A stretch of DNA of 64,000 bases from Nymphaea colorata. Its lineage: Eukaryota; Streptophyta; Magnoliopsida; Nymphaeales; Nymphaeaceae. A program made the position numbers and the translations under genes. The DNA lies in the NCBI RefSeq assembly GCF_008831285.2, contig NC_045145.1:2334723-2398722 (forward strand), given 5' to 3'. The notes below the pieces were generated by a model that was not told the origin of the DNA, searched no databases, and saw only the letters and a list, made by a program, of their open reading frames with translations. Of this stretch, positions 12,151 to 30,222 are shown one piece after another; within the stretch, counting starts at the first letter, position 1, and every line of letters begins with the position of its first letter.

Positions 12151-13028
12151 ATCACATCAGTTTGTCAGCCTATGACAAGCTGGAATGCACATGAGTAGGC
12201 TAAAAGCCAGCTGGACACTTGCATATGCAATTAGAACAAAGATGTCGGTCTTGTAGCAAACGGACTTTGGATTTTGAAGTCCCTTCCTGCATGGTTATCG
12301 CTATCATAGTTTAGATTTGACAATTTATGACTACATGATTCAACAGAGGACAAATAAACATAAAACAGTAGGTGCAACGACATCAAAGTGAAGTCTTCCA
12401 GATCAAAAAAGAAACAACAACACAAAAAACTCACACATAAAGATAGCAAGCACATAGACTTGCACTTTCTCATGAGCATCCCCCTCTTATATGTGCCCCT
12501 GCATGTCTCCACAAAAAAGAAAATGTTGCAGGAAGACTACAGAACACTTCAAAAATATTAAAACGTACAACACACACAGAATTTGAAAGGCATGCTTAGA
12601 GATCTGAAAACTACCACAAAAACATGCAATAAGAAACCAAAAAAACTAAAAGGAGTACTGAGTTGGTTCAGTCTATGGGTTGTAGAATGTAAATGCACAT
12701 TCTGAGGGTGTGTTTGCATGGTTGAGAATAATATCCGCAATATATACATTTCATTTCCACTTTGACTTAATTTAGCAAAATATGTAAAAGATGAACATGT
12801 TTAAAAACAAAAAATGTATATTTAGATGAAAAATTAAAAAATATGTATTAAAAGATTTTGTTTGGCTGCTCATTAAGTAGTGGATATCTTAAGTTTGTGA
12901 GTAACAAAAGCAAAAAATGTCTTCATAAAACTCAGGCATTTGAAAAAGCTTGACACACAACTGAGCCTAGTTTGTTTAAAATCAATTCGGCTAAATTTTA
13001 TACCCAAGTTCAGCTAAAACATATTAGG
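12151..13028. other. Non-coding interval, no exon recognised
   Basis: The minus-strand upstream exons of the callose synthase are expected here, but I could not recognise any. Short ORFs at 12231-12512 and 12558-12749 have no family signature. The interval ends where repeat copy R2 begins. Confidence 0.45.
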
Positions 13029-14351
13029 CATCTGACTAGATATCCATACAATAAAAGTAGACATTGAGAAATAAGAAATAGAACACTGTAGTCACTGCCA
13101 GTATTATCTATTGAAGAACTAAATTGGCACAGAAAGCAACCCTTTTAGGAGTAGTAAATAAGTAATATCACATTATCAACAACAATAACTTGTTGACATT
13201 TTACTATTTGTTTGGCCATCACTTGACTGGACACCAAATGCAACATGGGTAGACCTTAAGAAACAAGAAATATAACATTGTAGTTACTACAAGTGTTCTC
13301 TATGGAGATAGATACTGACAGAAAAGGCAATTATTATTTAATACTAAATCAGTTAGATCACATGTCAAAAAATATCTTGCTTAAATTTTGAACAGGAAAA
13401 AGAAAAACGGAACCTTAGGTTGCAGACCATATTATTATGTTTAGAACTAAGCAGAGGATATAAAAGAAGACAAGGTAAAGGGGCACGAATTGGAACAATC
13501 ACCTTTTGAGCCTAACAATTGTGCTGATAGCATGATGGTCTAGGAGTTCAGCAAGTGCATAGAGCTTAATAGCAAACAGCTACTAGTGCAATCAGCTAAG
13601 CATTGAGAATGATGGAAGATAAATCAAAAGAGTCAAGACACATTAACCCTAATACCCAAGAGTAACAAGGAGGCTGTAAACAATGAAAAGGCTCTTACGT
13701 AATAGAAAAATATATAACCCCAACTAAAGAAGAAGCATGGTGACATTTGCATTAAATGAAATGGTAAATATCTAAGACCATCATTCTTAAAGTGCGTGCA
13801 GATGACGCATATATGGGAATAACTTGCACATACTTCAGAAAAATTGGCAGCACAAATTCACACAGTTACATCTCCAAAAGATAAGGGATTACTTGGGCAG
13901 TGTATGTTATAAACCAAGATAGACATAGTATGTTGTCCCGAAGTCTCATCATTTGGAGACCTTCTTGAGCTTTCGCTCCTGGAAGATCTTACTAGAAAAA
14001 AGAAGTATTACCTAATACCTGTCCTTTGCAAAACTAGAAACATGTGTGAGTGAATAAGAATTGATCTTCAAACTTATGCATGATCTCATATGTATGGTAT
14101 ACCACTATTGTTAACATATATATAGTGTATAACATTAACTGTATTATGGGCTTATCATAATAACGCATATAACCTGCACTATGTAATATATCATGTATAA
14201 CTAGTGTAATCTGTTATAGTCTATGGTGCCTATTTCTATTGGTTTGATGCCAATAGAGATAAGCACTATTATATGGCTGTACATAATCCATATACACATA
14301 TATGTATATATGCACTATATACTATTACATACAATTAGGGTACCCATACAG

Positions 14352-14436
<85 letters not shown>

Positions 14437-15890
14437 ACTATTACATACAATTAGGGTACCCATACAGCTGTATATATATATATATATATATATTATCATA
14501 TGGTCATTAATGTACAGTATGGGTTGTTGTTACATATTGTAACCCAAATGATAGGTACAAACAATGACCATGTTAATCTTTATGGTATCATAGTACAACT
14601 TTCCCATAAGCTCATGATATACAAGTAACAATGGCTGATGATATTGCATAAATGCCCATTGTAGTAACCTATATTGTTTGTGCTAAGGGCACTACTGGTA
14701 ATATGAACACTCATGTCATACAAAGGGTTATTGGTAACCTCTTACAATGGGTAAGGTCATATGGTAAGGTATAGTTAAACAGGGTAACTATTATTGTATG
14801 ATATATTGTTACATTGGACGTACATATAATACTGTTATTATATACGTACATATAATAGTTATTATGCAATACATGTATAGTGCATATGGCCATTTATAAT
14901 GGTCCAGTAGTGCCCCTATACATTAAGAACACTGCTACTAATATAATATATGTTACATATATTTTAATTATGAAACCTTAGGGTTGAGGCGCATGCGTCC
15001 CTGTGCGCCTCACTTGGTAGAAGCGTACGCCTCATGGACAGTTTAGTTTTTTTAATTAAAAAAATTAAAATTAAATAAAAATAGTAAAACTTCACACGTA
15101 GCCCCTAATTAACCACGTTTGTATCCATAAATCCCCTATTTTCAATCCAAATCACCTGTGAAATTCAACCACCGTTGCTGCACACTGTGAAATTGCTAGA
15201 GGCTGGATGCTAGAACTGCGGCTGGTGGAAATTTGGAGCCATCGCCCAACATCAGAAATCCTTTGCAACTTTAAGTTTCTTTCAATCTCTTTCTCTCCAT
15301 GGATGATATGTTCCTCTTTGAGTCTCTTTCTCTCCATGGCTAGGGCTGACCATGGCCACCCTCTCACTCCCTCAGCTCTCTGGCGGCCAGAGATGCCGTC
15401 TGTCGGTGTATGTTGCTGAGTGCAAATGGTGAATAAATTTTACAACGAAAAGAAAATAGGTTTTCCGCCAAAGAGCCCCTGCCTTATGGCTTTGTTGCAA
15501 AATGGTATCTGAATTTGTGTGGTTTGCAAATTAGTACCGATCTTCATATCTTGGGTGTATTTCCTTCTTCTTTAATCGAGCTCTATCTTTCCTGTATGCG
15601 TCGCCCCATTTCCTGTACACGTCGCCAAGCATTGGTGGTACTTAAGGGTTTGCATTCGTTGTGTGTTGTTCTTTATTGATATGCTTAGTATTGTAGTTTT
15701 ATAAATATTATATAATTCACAAATTTGTCCATGAAGCTTACGCTTCAATTAATGCCTCGCCTCGTCTCATGAGAGGCTCAACTCCTTGCGTCGATTTCGG
15801 GCCTTTTACAACATTGCTCAAAACAATATATATATATATATATATAACTCCTATACAGTAACATAATATGGTTATATTTAGGTCCTACAA
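13029..15890. repeat. Segmental repeat copy R2
   Basis: Matches R3 from about 26890 to 29692. It lacks the left part seen in R1 and R3 and keeps the right part absent from R1. At 14311 and 14427 the same roughly 47 bp sequence flanks a 75 bp (TA)n tract. That tract replaces the left arm of the perfect palindrome found in R3. Includes a GAGGCG-rich bounded unit at about 14985-15790. Confidence 0.85.
14985..15790. repeat. Unit with TTGAG-type inverted ends, copy in R2
   Basis: It begins TTGAGGCGCATGCGTCCCTG and ends with GAGGCTCAA, so the two ends read TTGAG inward on opposite strands, next to several GAGGCG/GCCTC motifs. The corresponding unit in R3 is at about 28743-29537. It may be a non-autonomous DNA transposon carried inside R. 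No matching target duplication is visible, so this is tentative. Confidence 0.35.
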
Positions 15891-17271
15891 GCCCTCCTCC
15901 CTGAGCACCCAGGCGATTCCACCCTATGTTTTTTAGAAGGTAAGACTGAAAAGATAAAACTAAAAACAGACACATAAAGTTACCTTGCATCTTCAATAGG
16001 CTGACCATATATGCAGTGGTATAAGCTGAGATAGTAGCTTTTTCATGTGAAAAACAAGCAATTTCCTAAAACTATAAGAACGTTTGGCACCATGAATCTA
16101 CTATGGTTATTCCTAATCCTCTCTTAACTTGTTGATTCACTTTTGGAACTTCTACGGATAGCACCTGTGGATTTTAAAAACAACCCCACTTATATGTGGT
16201 TGAAATTAGTCCAATTGCAGGAATTAAGAAGCTACATTCACATAAATACATTTTCAAAATAAATGATAAAACACATAGTGGAGGAAAACACATGGAGTGA
16301 AGCAAGCATGTTATAAGTTCAAGTAATCACTAAGAAGTAAAAATTTTGTATTTGGCCCCACATAAATAGCTCTATCGTGCAAAGACTGTTATTATATGCC
16401 TCATTCTGATCAACCCAAATAAAATAATAAAAAAAAGGAAAAGAAAAAGACCCAGAAGACTGCTCACTATGACTGTGGATGTTTGAGTCCGTTGAAGTAG
16501 TAAACAGATGGATTCCTTGAGCAGTTGAGCAACCTTTTGGGCCTGTAATCTTTCTGTGTGTTTTGGTTCATATATTTTTTCGATCATGTCGATAGAAACT
16601 TAAGTATCATACACACACACACACATTGTATATACGGGTACGTAACTATATCTACATAATAACATTCTATGTTGCATTATATATGTTATGCATATATAAT
16701 GTAGTACATTATATATTACATTGTACATGATAATATGTACATATTATAATACATATGTCTACATTGTACAATATATATGCAATATATGTTGTATGTGAAA
16801 CATTTTACAACATATACATATACATAGATACCGTTTATTAATTATGCATACATATTATTTATGTATAATATAAAATTAATTATGTGTATATACGTATAGT
16901 ATAAGACATAAAGATAGGTCAACTTGCAATGAGATAAAGTGGCATAGCATATATATATATATAATCATACATGTAGATACATAATATATTAAATAATATG
17001 TGTCATATAATATAGTATAATTGTATATAATATGTAACATTATATATACATATTGTACATTACATAATATGTTATAATTACAACATATTATATTATACAC
17101 AAGTACATACTTGTACATATACGTTATATTTCACATAATATATATAATATACATGTATATTATACATGATATGCATGTGATATATGTCATATGTATATTA
17201 TATATACGTAATATAACATATATATCGTATATATATATCGTACATACATATTATAATGTATATTATATGTA

Positions 17272-17349
<78 letters not shown>

Positions 17350-17705
17350 GTATTACATAATGTATATTGTATATATTGTTATATATGTACATATACACAT
17401 GTACATATACATACATACAGTTTATTAATTATGCATACAAATTATTAATGTATAATATATAATATAATATAGGTGTATATACGTATATTATTATATATGT
17501 AATTATAACTATTAAATAAAATTTGTAACATGTATTATACATATATATTGTATTACATGGGTAATAATGTATAGTATATGTCATATATAATAATTATATA
17601 TCTCATATATTACATCATATGTACATAGTGAAACATTCATGTTATATGTTAACGTATATGAATATTATAAATATAAATATATCATGTACGTCGAATATAT
17701 TATTT

Positions 17706-17736
<31 letters not shown>
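15891..17736. other. AT-rich low-complexity DNA
   Basis: No gene is seen. From 16600 on the sequence is almost entirely TA/CA-type low complexity, with a (TA)n tract at about 17277-17337. The long Tyr/Ile/His ORFs here arise from that composition. Confidence 0.8.
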
Positions 17737-17740
<4 letters not shown>

Positions 17741-18633
17741 ACCATGGTACGCCGTACCGGTACGTTGGTACATGGTGGTAAGTTTGGATCTGGTTTCGGG
17801 TCGGAACCAGATCCAAACCATATCCAAACAAAAAAAAGAAAAGTGAAAACCTAAGCGGTAAAGGGTGGAGAGCGGGGAAAAGAAGAAATGACGAGGGGAG
17901 AGGAAAGAGCAAGGCAGGAGAGCAGGGAAAAGAAGAAATGACGAGGGGAGAGGAAAGAGCAAGGGAGGAGAGTGGGGACAGAAGAAAGAACGAGGGGCGA
18001 GGAAAGAGCAAGGGAGGAGAGTGGGGAAAAGAAAGGACGAGGAGAAAGAGGAGAAGAAGGGACGAGTTTTGTAAAGGGGAAGAAGAAAGGACGAGGGGAG
18101 AGGAAAGAGCTGCCTTCAGTAGTCTTTCCTTCTCCCCTCGTCTTCTGCGGTTCTCCTTCTCGGCTTCTGTTTCTTCGTTCGACCGGGGAGAAGAAAGGAC
18201 GAGGGGAGAGGAAGGAGCAGGGGAGGAGAGCGGGGAAAGAAGAAGCAGCAAGAAAGGGAAAGAATAGAAGGAGAAAGGGGAAGGAAAGTTACTGCCCGTT
18301 CGAAAGATTCAAAAGATGTTTTCAAAAGTCGAATTATTGCCCGCTCAAAAATGCTGAGTGTGCGATGTGAATGGATAAAGATTTTTAAAAACTTTTTTCT
18401 TAGTTTGATAGCATAAAATGAAATTCATAGAAACCATTAATAATGCACTCCATGAGCATCATTTTCTTTATTTTAGTAGGGGATAATTTTATGTTTTTTT
18501 ATGAAATGGTATTTTAATTAACTAAAAAATTAATATTATCATATAAAAAATACACCGTACCCATACCATGATTTGCAAAAATGCCATACCCTTACCCGTA
18601 CCTATTTTCTCGTACCCATACCGGTACCGTGGT

Positions 18634-18637
<4 letters not shown>
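17737..18637. mobile_element. Non-autonomous TIR element (MITE-like) with GA minisatellite
   Basis: The ends form inverted repeats. The left reads TGTCACCATGGTACGCCGTA and the right, on the other strand, TGTCACCACGGTACCGGTAT. Both flanks are (TA)n, so any target duplication is masked. The 901 bp body has no transposase. It carries a purine-rich minisatellite and an AT-rich right third. GTACCGG-type repeats near both ends resemble subterminal repeats of plant DNA transposons. The superfamily is undetermined. Confidence 0.65.
17840..18250. repeat. GA-rich minisatellite, about 50 bp period
   Basis: Units starting ACGAGGGGAGAGGAAAGAGC recur at about 17891, 17941 and 17990, with degenerate copies to about 18240. 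A short pyrimidine-rich stretch (18115-18175) is partly complementary to the units and could fold back. The Lys/Glu/Arg-rich and Ser/Pro/Leu-rich ORFs on the two strands are products of the repeat. Confidence 0.85.
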
Positions 18638-18684
<47 letters not shown>

Positions 18685-18901
18685 TTAAGTTATATATTAT
18701 ATACTACAATTATGATGTTACATATACATTATATACAATTATATATAGTATTTATGTAATACACATATATACAACTATAATTGTTATATATATATATATA
18801 TAACTATACCTATTTATGTCATATAGTATAATATCATATACATACAACTATATTTACACATTATATACACAATATATTACATGTATGTATTACAATATAT
18901 G
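18638..18901. repeat. (TA)n and AT-rich flank of the copia element
   Basis: A (TA)n tract to about 18681 and then AT-rich DNA. The last five bases, ATATG (18897-18901), are the left target-site duplication of the copia element. Confidence 0.9.
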
Positions 18902-19076
18902 TGTTGACAATGAGGCAGGTTTTTGAATATTAAAGAACCTGACCCCTCTTTAATAATTTTAGATAACTTTTTGGTTTTCATTGTAATTATGTTGTTTACC
19001 CTAATTCTCCCTTAAGTAAGGGTTAGGGTAAGAGATTGAATATAGAAATTACGTTTTTTCTTCTCTCACGTCAACA
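18902..19076 (+). repeat. 5' LTR of copia element
   Basis: 175 bp, starting TGTTGACAATGAGG and ending CACGTCAACA, so the termini are TGTTGA/TCAACA. It contains AGGGTTAGGGT, a telomere-like motif that is also present in the 3' LTR. Confidence 0.95.
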
Positions 19077-19090
19077 TGGTATCAGAGCCA
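19077..19090 (+). other. Primer binding site, initiator tRNA-Met
   Basis: TGGTATCAGAGCCA directly follows the 5' LTR with no spacer. It is complementary to the 3' end of plant initiator tRNA-Met and is the minus-strand priming site. Confidence 0.95.
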
Positions 19091-19776
19091 GCGGCGGTGG
19101 CATGATCCCATCTATTTTCCGGCGACTGGCAGACTTTCGGCGAATCTCTTTCCGGTAACTGTCAGACCTCCTTCTCTCCTCTATCGTCTTCCTCTTCTTC
19201 CTCTTTCTTCTCTTATCCTTCTTCTTCTTTCCTCTTTCTCCCGCTCGCTGGTTGGTGGAGTCTGATCACGCCCATGTGGAACGGGTGATCAGACTCCATT
19301 GGTGGAACGTGTACAGCAATCTCTATTGGTGGAACCTGTGCAACAGTTTCTTTTTTTTTCTCTCATGGAGAAGGCTGACCTTGCTAGAGATGGTTGTCTG
19401 ACACGGCTGATGGTAGAACAACAAGTGCTGGAGATTGCTGCTGTTCATAGAGACTTGTTGCTGATCGTGGGAATGACCTGTTGTGATTGTGGAACAGCAA
19501 GAGGTGGACTTGCTGTTTGAGAGGTTGATGTGGGAACAACAGAAGCAGCGGTAGTCTTGGGGCAGTAGTCATCTATAAGTCTTTTCTTTGCAGCAGTCAT
19601 TGTCAGCAAAAATCTCTTTTGTCTGTTAAGGGTCGTGTGGAAAGGGTGACTGCTGCCTATGTTAATAACGTCTAGGGAACCAAGGGAAATTCTGTGATTT
19701 TTTCTTCCTTGCCTGCACGCACATATCATTTTTGTCCATATAAAGTGAGTATATATATTCTGTTTTGATCTTAAAT

Positions 19777-20466
19777 ATGGAGCAGAGAAATACTATTACT
19801 GATATGCAAAAAGACCATAAAAGTTCTGGGAGTCTTCTTTCATTTGGGTCGACGGTGAAGTTGGATGGCACAAATTATGAAATTTGGTCTCGTGTCTTTA
19901 TGATGTCCGTTAAGGGGCACAAAAAAAAATATGTTATTGAAGAAGAGGAACCTCTAACTACGTCTGAAAAATATTCTACATGGGAGGAAGATAACAATAT
20001 TGTTATGGGGTGGATTATGAATAGCGTGCAGGCACACATCACTCCTACAATTGCATATTATACCTCTGCCAAACAGATGTGGGAATTTCTGAAGCAAACT
20101 TACTCCCATGATAAGAATATGAGCAAAATTTTACAGGTTGAAGAAGATCTTCTCAAGCTCCAACAAGGTGATTCAGATCTGGCCCAATACTTTGCGTCAG
20201 TCAAATCAGCCTATGAGAGACTAAAAGCTCTACGTCCCCCTAGTCAATCATGCTACAAAACTCACTTTGAGCAACACATGGTGGCCAAATTTTTAGCTGG
20301 GTTATCTCCTAAGTTTGTAGTGGCAAAAGCCCAAATGTTGACTGGGGCCAAAATTCCAGACCTTGTTGAAGCCTATAATAGGCTTAGTCCTCTGGCGGTG
20401 ACACTTACTCCATCCTCAGCTGATGCACCCTCTTCAGCATTAGCCATTCCAAGAGGCCGTGGGTAG
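19777..20466 (+). pseudogene. gag: Copia gag (UBN2 domain), truncated by stop
   Basis: ATG at 19777 is preferred to an upstream TTG. The roughly 229-residue product shows a typical copia capsid: LDGTNYEIWSRVF near residue 30, MGWIMNSVQ near 75, MWEFLKQTYS near 105 and LQVEEDLLKLQQGDSDLAQY near 130. The TAG at 20464-20466 cuts it before the nucleocapsid. Beyond the stop the frame continues with a Gly/Arg-rich stretch and CMFCG, a damaged zinc knuckle, before another TAG. Gag forms the virus-like particle in which the RNA is reverse transcribed. Confidence 0.9.
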
Positions 20467-20584
20467 GCCTTAGCCATCTCAGGAACTCGAGGACAAGGCT
20501 TCTATAGAGGGAGAGGTGGTCGAGGTCCAGGAGGTGGACGTGGTAGATTTCAGTGCATGTTCTGTGGAATAAACTAGTCGGCCA

Positions 20585-21100
20585 ATGATGCGAGGCTCTG
20601 AGTCATCACAGATCAAGGGTTCTTCTCATTTCCCAAAAGCCTCACATGTTGAAGATGATACTACAGAACCAGCTGTTGAAAATGTCACTGTTAGTATTAG
20701 CAAATCTGAGTATGAACAATTTCTTGCTCAGAAAGGCTCCTTTTCCACCTTAACATCTATGGTTGTGGGTGATTATGCTTTTTCCACCACTATGCAGAAC
20801 CAAGATCCAAGTATGTCATGGATTGTTGATTCTGGAGCCTCCAAGCACTTCTGCAGTCAACCAAATTTATTCACTATGCTTCACCATTTTCCTCAACCTA
20901 GACAGGTGAAGCTTGCAGATGGGAGATTCTCTCCCATTGTTGGTTGGGGCAGTGTGAAAATTTCAGAATGTTTAACTGTGAATAATGTGTTGTTTGCTCC
21001 TGATTTTCCTACTCACCTTCTCTCAGTTAAAGGGCTGACTCATGATTTGAATTGTAGAGTCATTTTTTACCCTAGTTCGTGTTGGTTTCAGGAGTTGTAG
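20585..21100 (+). pseudogene. Copia aspartic protease region
   Basis: This lies in a different frame from gag. It contains SWIVDSGASKHFC at about 20817-20856, where the catalytic DSGA is intact, followed by the PR-typical VKLADGRFSPIVGWGSVKI and LLSVKGLTHDLNC. In copia elements this enzyme cleaves the single Gag-Pol polyprotein. It ends at a stop just before the GAG-pre-integrase segment, which continues in the same frame from 21110. Confidence 0.9.
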
Positions 21101-21109
21101 ACTGGGAGG

Positions 21110-22183
21110 ATGATTGGTGGAGGCCATGAACAAAGGGGAGTTTACTTTCTGTCTGAGGCCGTGGACACAGCTGCTACATCAGTCCCATCCAAACCTACCT
21201 ATCTTCAGTGGCATCTCAAACTTGGGCATCCATCAGTGTCGAAACTTTGTTGCTTGTTTCCTCAGCTTTCGGTGTCAGAGTCACTCCAGTGTGAAGCCTG
21301 TCAACTTGGGAAACACACTAGGAATAGTTTTCCATCGAGTCTAAGTCTTGCAAGTCATAGTCTGTTTGATTTACTTCATGTCGATGTGTGGGGGCCTAGC
21401 TGTACTGCTAGCCGTTCTAAATTTTCGTATTATCTGGTAGTAGTGGATGATTTTTCTCGTGTTAGTTGGGTTTTCCTTTTGAAGGAACGGACTGCTGCTA
21501 TATGTATCCTTCAAAATTTTATTATTGAAATAAAGACTCAATTTGGACTTTCTGTTAAGGCTGTTCGCACTGACAATGCTCTGGAATTCAAATCGTCCAA
21601 CCTTTTACAATTTTACTCAAACCATGGAATTGTTCCTTAATTTACTTGTCCACATACCTCGCAACAGAATGGTGCTGCAGAGAGAAAGCACAGACATTTG
21701 TTGGAAGTCGCTCGTACACTCAGGATACAGAGCCATGTACCATCTTATTTTTTGGGGGATGCAATATTAACTATGTGTTACCTCATTAATCGCCTACCAT
21801 CCTCATCTATACGTAACAAAATTCCAATTCAAATGCTTTATCCTGATCGTCCATTATTTCAAACTCCACCTCGTGTATTTGGATGCACATGCTTTGTCCA
21901 TATTCTTGGACCAAAGCGAGATAAACTTGCTGCCCAAACCCAAAAATGTATCTTCATTGGTTATCCCAAAAACCGACGAGGCTACAAATGTTTTGAACCC
22001 CTCACCCAGAAAGAGTATGTCAGTGCGACATCACATTCTTTGAGTCTCATTCATATTACCCACAACCACCTACTTCTTGCTTTGAAAATCTCCCTCAATG
22101 TCCTTTGCCAATCCCACCTTTCCCACTTATGTCCCTTCCGAGTCCATCTCCCACCCGGAGTCGTTTTTCAAATCCTCCTTTAG
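21110..22183 (+). pseudogene. Copia integrase (zinc-binding and catalytic core)
   Basis: The GAG-pre-integrase HHCC part (WHLKLGHPS ... CEACQLGKHTR) comes first. The rve core follows with DVWGPS and TDNALEFKS, supplying the first two catalytic Asp, and the Glu region (GAAERKHRHLLEVARTL) after an in-frame TAA at 21638-21640. The TAA replaces what is normally a Gln or His codon. The frame is lost about 22040-22110, where the pol polyprotein should continue into the reverse transcriptase. The enzyme would insert the cDNA into host DNA. Confidence 0.9.
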
Positions 22184-23187
22184 TCTACTCTCGTCGACAG
22201 GGACTCTCACATGGCTCTCCTCCATCATCCTCTCCTGAGGTAAGTGTACCTGATTCCTCACCTCCAGTTATCTCTGACTCGCAGGATCTCCCTATTGCCT
22301 TGAGGAAGGATAAACGTCAGTGCACCATTCATCCCATTTCACAGTACGTGACTTCTGCATACGTAAGTGACAAGGTGCAACAATTCATTCATGCTCTATC
22401 TACTTATACTACTCCGACTTGTCATCAGCAAGCATTACTAGACCCTAATTGGCGCCGGGTTATGGAAGAGGAAATACATACTTTACAGGAACGCCACACG
22501 TGGGACCTGGTTGATCTACCTTCAGGTTGTGATATTGTGGGCTCTAAATGTGTATTTACTGTAAAATACCATGCAGATGGAACTCTTGAACGCTATAAAG
22601 CTCGGCTGGTTGCAAAAGGATATACTCAGACATATGGTATTAATTTCTTTGACACCTTCTCACCAGTTGCTCGGTTAGGGACCATTCGTCTCTTGATTTC
22701 TCTTGCAGTTCACTATTACTGGCATATGCATCAATTGGATGTTAAAAATGTGTTCATGTATGGCGATCTTGAGGAGACAGTTTATATGCAACAACCACCT
22801 AGCTTCGAGATTCAGGGGGAGTGTGGGAAGGTGTGCAAATTGAGAAAGGCCATATATGGACTGAAACAAAGTCCCCGTGCGTGGTTTCATAAACTATCTG
22901 ATATTGTCTCACAGAGTGGATTCCAGAGGTCACTTCTTGATCATTCAGTGTTTGTTAAGAAGGGAGCATTGGGAATGGTTATCTTGGCAATATATGTTGA
23001 TGATATTATATTGGCGGGCAGCTATAAACAAGGTATATCTGAGACCAAAGCATTTCTTCAAAAGCATTTTGTCACAAAAGACCTTGGACAGTTGAGATAT
23101 TTTCTTGGGATAGAAGTGGCTCGTGGTAAGGAAGGAATGGTCCTCTCTCAAAGAAAATACATTTTTGACTTATTACAAGAAACATGA
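22105..23187 (+). pseudogene. Copia reverse transcriptase
   Basis: A typical RVT_2 domain. WKWVMEEEI-type start reads WRRVMEEEI, then KARLVAKGYTQ, DTFSPVARLGTIR, LDVKNVFMYGDLEE, YGLKQSPRAW and the active-site AIYVDDIILAG. The catalytic YVDD is intact. It stops at a TGA (23185-23187) shortly after SQRKYIFDLLQET. Two further stops (about 23290 and 23395) interrupt the connection to RNase H in the same frame. The usual NAFLHG reads NVFMYG. Confidence 0.95.
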
Positions 23188-23397
23188 ATGTTGGGAGCAA
23201 AACCTACCACCATTCCCATGCATCCACGATTGCATTTACATGATGAGCAGGCAGAGCATGTAGATTCTAAGACGTACAGATCTTTGATTTGAAAGCTTCT
23301 TTATGTGACAGTTACAAGACCGGATATTAGCTTTGCTGTGGGAAAGCTGAGTCAGTTTATGAAGAAACCAAGGAAGGTTCATTGGGAAGCTGCATAG

Positions 23398-23946
23398 ATG
23401 ATACTCAAATACTCAAAATCTTCTCCTAGCAAAGGACTACTATTCAAGAAAGGGAAAACATTAGATGTCCAAGCCTACAGTGATGCAGACTACGCAGGAT
23501 CTATTGAAGATAGAAAATCCACTACTGGGTTTTGCATTTTTGTAGGAGAAAAACTTATATCTTGGAGGGGCAAGAAACAAAATGTGGTCTCACGGTCTAA
23601 TGCAGAGTCAGAATATAGGGCTATGGCCCAAACAACAGCTGAATTAACATGGGTTAAATCAATGCTCGAAAGCCTAGACATTCCAGTTCAACTACCTATG
23701 ACAATGTTTTGTGATAACAGGGCAGCCACCTATATTGCAAACAACCCGATCTTCCATGAAAGAACTAAGCACATTGAAGTAGACTGTCATTACATTCGTG
23801 ATTTAGTTCAAGGAGGAGTGATCTCTACCACTCATGTGGTCTCTGAGGAACAAAATGCTGATATCTTTACTAAAGCTCTTGCAATTAGTGAGTTTTCAAA
23901 GTGTTGTAACAAGCTGAGCATGGTAGATATCTATGCTCCAGCTTGA
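23398..23946 (+). pseudogene. Copia RNase H
   Basis: Same frame as the reverse transcriptase. It shows YSDADYAGSIEDRKSTTGF, SRSNAESEYRAMAQTTAEL, FCDNRAATYIANNPIFHERT and KHIEVDCHYIRD, which supply the acidic catalytic residues. The final ALAISEFSKCCNKLSMVDIY is the usual copia C-terminus, with a stop ten bases before the polypurine tract. Confidence 0.95.
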
Positions 23947-23953
23947 GGGGGAG
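23944..23953 (+). other. Polypurine tract of copia element
   Basis: TGAGGGGGAG directly before the 3' LTR. This is the classic copia plus-strand primer. Confidence 0.9.
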
Positions 23954-24128
23954 TGTTGACAATGAGTCAGGTTTTTGAATATTGAAAAACCTGACCCCTC
24001 TTTAATAATTTTAGATAACTTTCTGGTTTTCATAGTAATTATGTTGTTTACCCTAATTCTCCCTTAAGTAAGGGTTAGGGTAAGAGATTGAATATAGAAA
24101 TTACGTTTTTTCTTCTCTCACATCAACA
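23954..24128 (+). repeat. 3' LTR of copia element
   Basis: 175 bp and colinear with the 5' LTR, with six substitutions by eye. It is followed by the target duplication ATATG. Confidence 0.95.
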
Positions 24129-29692
<5,564 letters not shown>

Positions 29693-30182
29693 ATACAATA
29701 TGCACCAATAATGTTCATGAACGTATGTGCCGTAAATAACTAACCGGTTACATATATATACTTAGTAGTGTAACCGATGGACTTGAAAACGTACTATACA
29801 TGTACTCTATCATATTATTAACAAGGATACTGACAATAAGCAGTATCTTATAATATATATATATAGTTCATATGATCTTTACACTGATAGGTTCTCTGAG
29901 GAGACAGACACAATATAAGCTTACACTACTCTCTAATCATAATCTGTCAACCTCATTGGGGATTGATCACAAACTATACCTTTCACCCTTTGCAATGTTT
30001 TTTTTTGCAGACTAATTTTTATATTATATACATATAATATATTACATGTATAGTAATACGCATTATAACATGTATAGTATTATGTACGTGTATACAACAC
30101 ATAGTAGGAGAATATTTAAAAAATACATTATATAACAAATGTATTATATAATGTGTACATATAAATGTACATACATATTTCG

Positions 30183-30222
<40 letters not shown>

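Larger units (their letters stand above)
18902..24128 (+). mobile_element. Ty1/copia LTR retrotransposon, complete but inactive
   Basis: The 5227 bp element has two 175 bp LTRs, a perfect 5 bp target duplication (ATATG at 18897-18901 and 24129-24133), a tRNA-iMet primer site and a polypurine tract. The domain order is gag, protease, integrase, reverse transcriptase, RNase H, which is diagnostic of copia. I count six differences between the LTRs (about 3.4%), so the insertion is not very recent. The polyprotein is broken by at least two frame changes and several stops. Confidence 0.95.

Noticed and set aside
14223-14510. Long Tyr/Ile-rich ORFs, here and at 17111, 24273, 25480 and others
   Set aside because: They are translations of (TA)n and (TA/CA)n tracts and occur on both strands.
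17739-18370. Lys/Glu/Arg-rich ORFs of 100-170 codons
   Set aside because: They come from the GA minisatellite; every frame on both strands is open because of the repeat composition.
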